Shown here piece after piece: positions 60,212 through 64,000 of a stretch of DNA of 64,000 nt. How positions within the stretch are numbered: the first letter of the stretch is position 1; each line of letters begins with the position of its first letter. The stretch comes from G016234445 sp964438865 (GTDB taxonomy: Bacteria > Chloroflexota > Dehalococcoidia > Tepidiformales > Tepidiformaceae), in assembly GCA_964438865.1 (NCBI GenBank), contig CAYTMI010000012.1, forward strand, positions 1 through 64,000, written 5' to 3'. The position numbers and the translations under genes are program-made. The notes below the pieces were generated by a model that worked only from the letters and a program-made list of their open reading frames with translations, was not told the DNA's origin and ran no database searches.

Positions 60212-60262
60212 CCCCTCTCCCGCCGCAGCGGGAGAGGGGAATCCCTACCCGGGGGTGAGGGT
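60212..60262 (+). repeat. dispersed palindromic repeat, full copy
   Basis: CCCCTCTCCCGC-CGCA-GCGGGAGAGGGG followed by AATCCCTACCCGGGGGTGAG. It combines the hairpin seen at 55336 and the tail seen at 53887. It lies between the convergent dinB and peroxiredoxin genes and touches the peroxiredoxin stop. Confidence 0.75.
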
Positions 60263-60726
60263 TACGGGTTCTCGCCCAACAACACCAGTTGTTCGATCGC
60301 GTGCACGGGGTGCGATTCGAAGTCGCGCGGCTCCACGTACACGTCCCGCACGATCCCGTCCTTGTCGACCAGGATCGTCGTCCGCATGTTCACCCCGTAC
60401 TGCTCGTTGTACACGCCGTAGTCGCGGCCGGCCTGGTTCTTGTGGAAGTCGCTGAGCAGCGGGAACTCCAGTCCCAGCTTCTCTTCGAACTCACCTGCGG
60501 CGGCGGGAGAATCAACGCTGATGCCCAGGACCTGGGCATTCGCCCTCGCGAACGCATCCGTGTGCGTCCGGAAGGCGGTCATCTCGGCCGCTCAGCCACC
60601 GGTGAACGCCATGGGGTAGAACGCCAGGACAAGGTGCTTCCCCGGGAAGCTTTCGAGGGTCACCTGCTCCCGTTTCTTGTTCAGGAGGGTGAATGCTGGG
60701 GCGGGTTTGCCAACTTCAACTGCCAT
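60262..60726 (-). CDS. peroxiredoxin with UGA at the peroxidatic position (probable selenoprotein)
   Basis: Read through one in-frame TGA (60594-60592), the frame encodes a 154-residue AhpE/BCP-like peroxiredoxin: VGKPAPAFTLLNKKREQVTLESFPGKHLVLAFYPMAFTGG-U-AAEMTAFRTH, then VLGISVDSP, GLEFPLLSDFHKNQAGRDYGVYN, RTTILVDKDGIVRDVYVE. The TGA is codon 45, exactly where the peroxidatic Cys of FTxxCT stands, and the frame is intact on both sides. There is no Cys elsewhere, so a 1-Cys(Sec) enzyme would use glutathione-like or other reductants. A hairpin 23 bases downstream could be a SECIS. The ATG at 60726 gives the complete N-terminus. If Sec is not inserted, the protein ends at 44 residues. Confidence 0.8.
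60551..60568 (-). promoter_or_regulatory. candidate bacterial SECIS hairpin
   Basis: On the minus strand GACGCA-CACGGA-TGCGTT forms a six-pair stem with a six-base loop containing GG, starting 23 bases after the UGA, which is within the usual distance for bacterial SECIS elements. The loop is not a clear GGU match, so this is a suggestion only. Confidence 0.3.
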
Positions 60727-60797
60727 TCAGCCAGCCTACGGAACCCTACCGGAAAAAGGAAGCCGCTTGGGACGAACTGTCGCTGTTCCGTCTTCCC

Positions 60798-60843
60798 CGA
60801 CACTCCGACACTCCGACACTCCGACACTCCGACACTCCGACAC
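60798..60843 (+). repeat. 8-bp tandem repeat (CGACACTC, 5.75 units)
   Basis: Five perfect copies of CGACACTC plus CGACAC lie between the divergent peroxiredoxin (ATG 60726) and RlmD-like (60894) genes. The unit length is not a multiple of three and the array is outside genes, so slippage would change promoter spacing. Confidence 0.9.
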
Positions 60844-60893
60844 GTCCGCCCGCCCTCCTCGCCCCTCGCCGCCTCCCCCTCTACCCTAGACCA

Positions 60894-62105
60894 GTGCCCC
60901 GACGACGACGCCGTACTCCCACGCCCGGCGAGGGCGAACATCTCAGCTTGCGCCTCGAATCGCCCGTTTTCGGCGGAGCCTCGCTCGCCCATGCCCCGGA
61001 CGGCCGGGTCGTCTTCGTCTCCTTTGGCATTCCAAGCGAGACCGTCGAAGTCGTGGTCGAACGCCCCCACGCCGACTACCTCGAAGCCGCCGTCGAACGC
61101 GTCATCGATCCGTCGCCGGACCGCGTCGAACCGCGTTGCCCGCTCTTCGGCCAGTGTGGCGGCTGCCAGCTCCAGCACATGTCTTACCCTGCCCAGCTCG
61201 CCGCCAAGGAAGCCGTCGTCCGCGAACAGCTTCGCCGGATCGGTCGCCTCGACGATTCCGTCGTCCGGCCGATCGTCGGCGCCAGCGACCCCTGGGCCTA
61301 TCGCAACCACATGCGCTTCTCCACCGGCAAGACCTACGGCGACGTCGGCTTCATCACCCGCCACGGCCGTGGCCTGCTCAAGGTCGAACAATGCCCCATC
61401 GCCGTCCCCTGGGTGAACGAACTCCTGCCCGCGCTCCAGGGGAAAGCCGCTGGCCTCCACCAGGTCCAGGTCCGGCACAACGCCGTCACCGGCAGCTTCC
61501 TCATCCAGCCTGCCATCCCGGGGTTGCCGGTCGAATCAGGCCAGCGCACCTACGTCGAATCGCTCGGCGGCCACCGTTTCCAGGTCAGCTCCGCCGCCTT
61601 CTTCCAGGTCAACACTGCCCAGGCCGAACAGATGCTGCGGCTCGTCGGCGAAGCCCTTCCCCATCGCGGCGCGCTCTTCGTCGATGCCTTTGCCGGCGTA
61701 GGGACGTTCGCCGTCTGCTTCGCCAACCGCTTCGAACGCGTCGTCGCCATCGAAGAATCCGACAGCGCCGCGAAGGACGCCCGGGTGAACATCGAAGGCT
61801 TCCCGAACATCGAGATGCGCGTGGGCAAGGTCGAAGAACTCCTGCCGTCCCTCGAAGCCGCCCCCGACGCTGTCGTCCTCGATCCGCCGCGCCCCGGCTG
61901 TCATGCCCGTGTGCTCGAGGCCATCGCGACCTTTCGCCCCGCCGTCGTCGTCTACGTCTCTTGCAACCCGTCGACGCTCGCCCGCGACCTCCGCATCCTC
62001 GTCGACCACGGCTACCGCCTCGACAGCGTGACCCCCCTCGACATGTTCCCTCAGACCGGCCACATCGAAAGCGTCTCCCGCCTGTCCCTCGCGGAGCCGG
62101 CGTGA
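60894..62105 (+). CDS. 23S rRNA (uracil-5-)-methyltransferase RlmD/TrmA-type
   Basis: A 403-residue SAM-dependent RNA uridine C5-methyltransferase. N-terminal TRAM-like segment, then Fe-S ligands C82, C88, C91 (CPLFGQCGGCQLQH) and C167; methyltransferase domain with FVDAFAGVGTFAVCFA and VLDPPRPG; catalytic Cys in YVSCNPSTLARDL. The C5-methylated nucleotide (23S rRNA or tRNA) cannot be told from sequence. GTG 60894 is used because the upstream frame runs through the tandem repeat; TACCCT at about 60883 may be its -10. The next gene starts in its stop. Confidence 0.85.
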   Translation: MPRRRRRTPTPGEGEHLSLRLESPVFGGASLAHAPDGRVVFVSFGIPSETVEVVVERPHADYLEAAVERVIDPSPDRVEPRCPLFGQCGGCQLQHMSYPAQLAAKEAVVREQLRRIGRLDDSVVRPIVGASDPWAYRNHMRFSTGKTYGDVGFITRHGRGLLKVEQCPIAVPWVNELLPALQGKAAGLHQVQVRHNAVTGSFLIQPAIPGLPVESGQRTYVESLGGHRFQVSSAAFFQVNTAQAEQMLRLVGEALPHRGALFVDAFAGVGTFAVCFANRFERVVAIEESDSAAKDARVNIEGFPNIEMRVGKVEELLPSLEAAPDAVVLDPPRPGCHARVLEAIATFRPAVVVYVSCNPSTLARDLRILVDHGYRLDSVTPLDMFPQTGHIESVSRLSLAEPA

Positions 62106-62716
62106 CCCGCATCATCCTCGCCTCCGCTTCTCCGCGGCGCCTCGAACTCCTGGCCGCGCTCGTCCCCGGGTTCGAGGTCGTGCCCTCAGACGCCTCCGAA
62201 GACCTCACCGGCGACCCCATCGCCGATGCCGAGCGTCTCGCCCTTGCCAAGGCCGAAGCCGTTGCCGCCCGCGAACCCGGCGCCCTCGTCATCGGCGCCG
62301 ACACCATCGTCTTCGATGAAGAACGGTCGTACGGCAAACCCCGCGACGCCGCCGACGCAGCCGCCATGCTCCGCGCCCTCCGCGGCCGTCCCCACACGGT
62401 CGTCACCGGCGTCGCAGTTGTCGCCCCGGGGAGGTCCGTGGCCGGTCATAGCCTCGCCCAGGTGGCCCTCACCGGGCTATCCGAAGCAGCAATTGAGGCC
62501 TATGTCGCCAGCGGCCGCCCCTTCGACAAAGCCGGCGCCTACGCCATCCAGGATGACGACGTCCCCACCGTCACAAGCATCGACGGCTGCTACTGCGCCG
62601 TCGTCGGCCTCCCACTCTGGCGGCTCCGCGCCATGCTCCACGAAGCCGGGGTCGACTCTCCCGAACCTTCGGCCGTGCGTCTCCGCTGCGCCGCCTGCCC
62701 CGAACGACAAGCCTGA
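62102..62716 (+). CDS. maf: Maf family nucleotide pyrophosphatase
   Basis: A 204-residue Maf protein (IILASASPRRLELLAALVPGFEVVPSDASED, ALVIGADTIVFDEERSYGKPRDAADAAAML, TVVTGVAV, KAGAYAIQ). It hydrolyses dTTP/UTP-type or modified nucleotides to monophosphates, keeping bad precursors out of nucleic acid. GTG 62102 overlaps the preceding stop (GTGA). Confidence 0.9.
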   Translation: MTRIILASASPRRLELLAALVPGFEVVPSDASEDLTGDPIADAERLALAKAEAVAAREPGALVIGADTIVFDEERSYGKPRDAADAAAMLRALRGRPHTVVTGVAVVAPGRSVAGHSLAQVALTGLSEAAIEAYVASGRPFDKAGAYAIQDDDVPTVTSIDGCYCAVVGLPLWRLRAMLHEAGVDSPEPSAVRLRCAACPERQA

Positions 62717-62768
62717 CCGCGGGGCGCGTAGAATGCGCCCACAGCCCAGTAACTCCCGGAGGACCACC

Positions 62769-63533
62769 ATGGCCTACCTCGAACGCAACGGCGTCAAGAT
62801 CTCCTACAGCGACGAGGGCTCCGGCCCCGCGATCCTCCTTAGCCACGGCTACAGCGCCACCGCCGACATGTGGCGCGGGCAGGTGGCTGCCCTCACGGAC
62901 CGCTTCCGGATCATCACCTGGGACATGCGCGGCCATGGCCAGACCGACAGCCCAGCCGACCCTTCGCTCTACTCCGAACAGGCGACGGTGGAGGACATGG
63001 CCGCCATCCTGCGCGCTTGCGGCCTCCAGAAAGCGGTCATCGCCGGCCTTTCGCTGGGCGGCTACATGTCCCTCGCCTTCAACGTCGCCCACCCGGAGAT
63101 GGTGCGCGCCCTTATGCTCTTCGATACCGGCCCCGGCTATCGCAACCCCAAAGCCCGCGACGGCTGGAACGCCACCTCCGAAGCCCGTGCGAAGGCTTTC
63201 GAGACGAAGGGTCTCGATGCCCTTGGCGGCAGCGCTGAAGTCCGCGTCAGCACCCACCGCTCGGCCAAGGGGCTCGCGCTTGCCGCCCGTGGGATGCTCG
63301 CCCAGTTCGATTCGCGCATCATCGAATCGCTCGAACACATCGCTGTCCCCACCCTGGTTCTCGTCGGTTCGAAGGATGAGCCGTTCCTCAACGCCACCGA
63401 CTACATGGCCGGCAAGATCCCCGGCGCCCGGAAAGTGATGATCCAGGACGCGGGACACGCCGCGAACATCGACCAGCCGGCAGCCTTCAACGAAGCGGTC
63501 ATCGCCTTCCTCGAAAGCCTGCCGCCCGCCTGA
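62769..63533 (+). CDS. alpha/beta hydrolase
   Basis: A 254-residue hydrolase: LLSHGYSATADMW (oxyanion loop), AGLSLGGYMS with nucleophile Ser, LVLVGSKDEP (Asp) and QDAGHAANIDQP (His). The overall shape is that of esterase/3-oxoadipate enol-lactonase-like proteins; the substrate is not known. A -10-like GCGTAGAAT (62726-62734) shared with the decarboxylase-like gene at 53062 lies upstream. Confidence 0.85.
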   Translation: MAYLERNGVKISYSDEGSGPAILLSHGYSATADMWRGQVAALTDRFRIITWDMRGHGQTDSPADPSLYSEQATVEDMAAILRACGLQKAVIAGLSLGGYMSLAFNVAHPEMVRALMLFDTGPGYRNPKARDGWNATSEARAKAFETKGLDALGGSAEVRVSTHRSAKGLALAARGMLAQFDSRIIESLEHIAVPTLVLVGSKDEPFLNATDYMAGKIPGARKVMIQDAGHAANIDQPAAFNEAVIAFLESLPPA

Positions 63534-63594
63534 CGCACACCGGCGCCGTCCGAACCCTCGTCCCGCAACCCGCCGCTGCTGCTACATTGGTGCC

Positions 63595-64000
63595 ATGGAG
63601 ACCACTCCCGCCACTCGCCTGGAGCACGACGCCCTCGGCGCCTTCCCCGTCCCTGCGGACGCCTACTACGGCATCGCCACGGCCCGCGCCACAGCGAACT
63701 TCACCCTGAGCCCGCTTCGTCTCCAGCCCGCCTTCATCCGCGCCCTCGGCGTCATCAAGCGCGCCGCCGCCCGCGCCAACAACGACCTCGAACTCCTCCC
63801 GGACGACCTCGCGGAGGCTATCGCCCTCGCCGCCGGGGAGGTCGCCGCCGGCCTCTGGGACGCCGAGTTCGTCGTCGACGTCTTCCAGAGCGGCTCCGGA
63901 ACCTCCACCAACATGAACGCGAACGAGGTCATCGCCAATCGAGCCAACGAGATCCTCGACCGTGGCCTCAAGGGCGCCTACACGCCCGTCCATCCGAACG
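63595..64000 (+). CDS. class II fumarase/aspartase family enzyme, 5' part
   Basis: The first 135 codons of an enzyme that continues past the window: RLEHDALGAFPVPADAYYGIATARATANF (family start) and VVDVFQSGSGTSTNMNANEVIANRANE, the conserved substrate-binding stretch. The motif is shared by fumarases (FumC) and aspartases, so the specific reaction cannot be decided from this part. TACATT at about 63582 may be its -10. Confidence 0.8.
   Translation, partial: METTPATRLEHDALGAFPVPADAYYGIATARATANFTLSPLRLQPAFIRALGVIKRAAARANNDLELLPDDLAEAIALAAGEVAAGLWDAEFVVDVFQSGSGTSTNMNANEVIANRANEILDRGLKGAYTPVHPN

Noticed and set aside
60798..60843. Possible CRISPR array
   Set aside because: The repeats are 8 bp, contiguous and without spacers; no cas gene is present. 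It is a simple tandem repeat.

Overview
The window is high-GC bacterial chromosomal DNA, densely coded on both strands, with many four-base start/stop overlaps. The gene content fits a Chloroflexota-like bacterium: PbpC coupled to an alpha-2-macroglobulin, lipobox lipoproteins with low-complexity linkers, many CoA-ester enzymes, luciferase-like flavin enzymes, c-di-AMP riboswitches and a CGAAC-type LexA box. The phylum is an inference; no rRNA or other phylogenetic marker was used.

Layout. 0-8.4 kb: a CoA-ester catabolic cluster (CoA transferase, frameshifted acyl-CoA dehydrogenase, thiolase-like protein with a DUF35 partner, SDR, enoyl-CoA hydratase, Lrp regulator), preceded by a methyltransferase and a Trm112-like protein. 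8.6-11.3 kb: a methyltransferase and a two-subunit GMC oxidoreductase. 11.9-20.2 kb: pbpC coupled to a thioester-less alpha-2-macroglobulin. 20.7-26.1 kb: four consecutive minus-strand lipoproteins (esterases, deacetylase-like proteins, a propeller). 26.4-35.2 kb: ferredoxin and ArsR regulator in front of a seven-gene group 4 (Hyf-like) [NiFe]-hydrogenase operon ending in a STAS protein. 35.4-38.6 kb: a lipoprotein, an LLM oxidoreductase, a low-GC gap with half a tRNA-Lys, and a SHOCT protein. 38.7-43.1 kb: a tetrapyrrole operon (cobA-hemD, DR2241-like Fe-S protein, hemL, hemC). 43.1-48.0 kb: LLM oxidoreductase, PAC2, DinB-like and ketopantoate reductase-like genes, then yhhQ-queF for queuosine.

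48.0-52.2 kb is a block of minus-strand genes (otsA and its partner; a GyrI-like/cytidylate-kinase-like fusion). Each of its two transcription units has a c-di-AMP (ydaO-type) riboswitch. The block lies between queF and nnrE and is flanked by a 22-bp perfect direct repeat made of the queF end plus the nnrE start, so it looks like an insertion into a former queF-nnrE operon. 52.2-64 kb: nnrE, acetoacetate decarboxylase-like, VOC, CMD-like and acyl-CoA dehydrogenase genes, a LysM deacetylase, a Tat-exported PGRP amidase, SOS-controlled DNA polymerase IV, a peroxiredoxin whose peroxidatic Cys codon is UGA (probable selenoprotein), an RlmD/TrmA-type methyltransferase with maf, a hydrolase, and the start of a fumarase/aspartase gene cut by the window edge.

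The strongest observations are the probable selenoprotein peroxiredoxin, the riboswitch-controlled block with its flanking repeats, the hydrogenase operon with Asp-substituted ferredoxin clusters and a coupled STAS protein, and the truncated tRNA-Lys beside low-GC DNA. Nothing resembling a CRISPR array, transposase, integrase or rRNA was seen.
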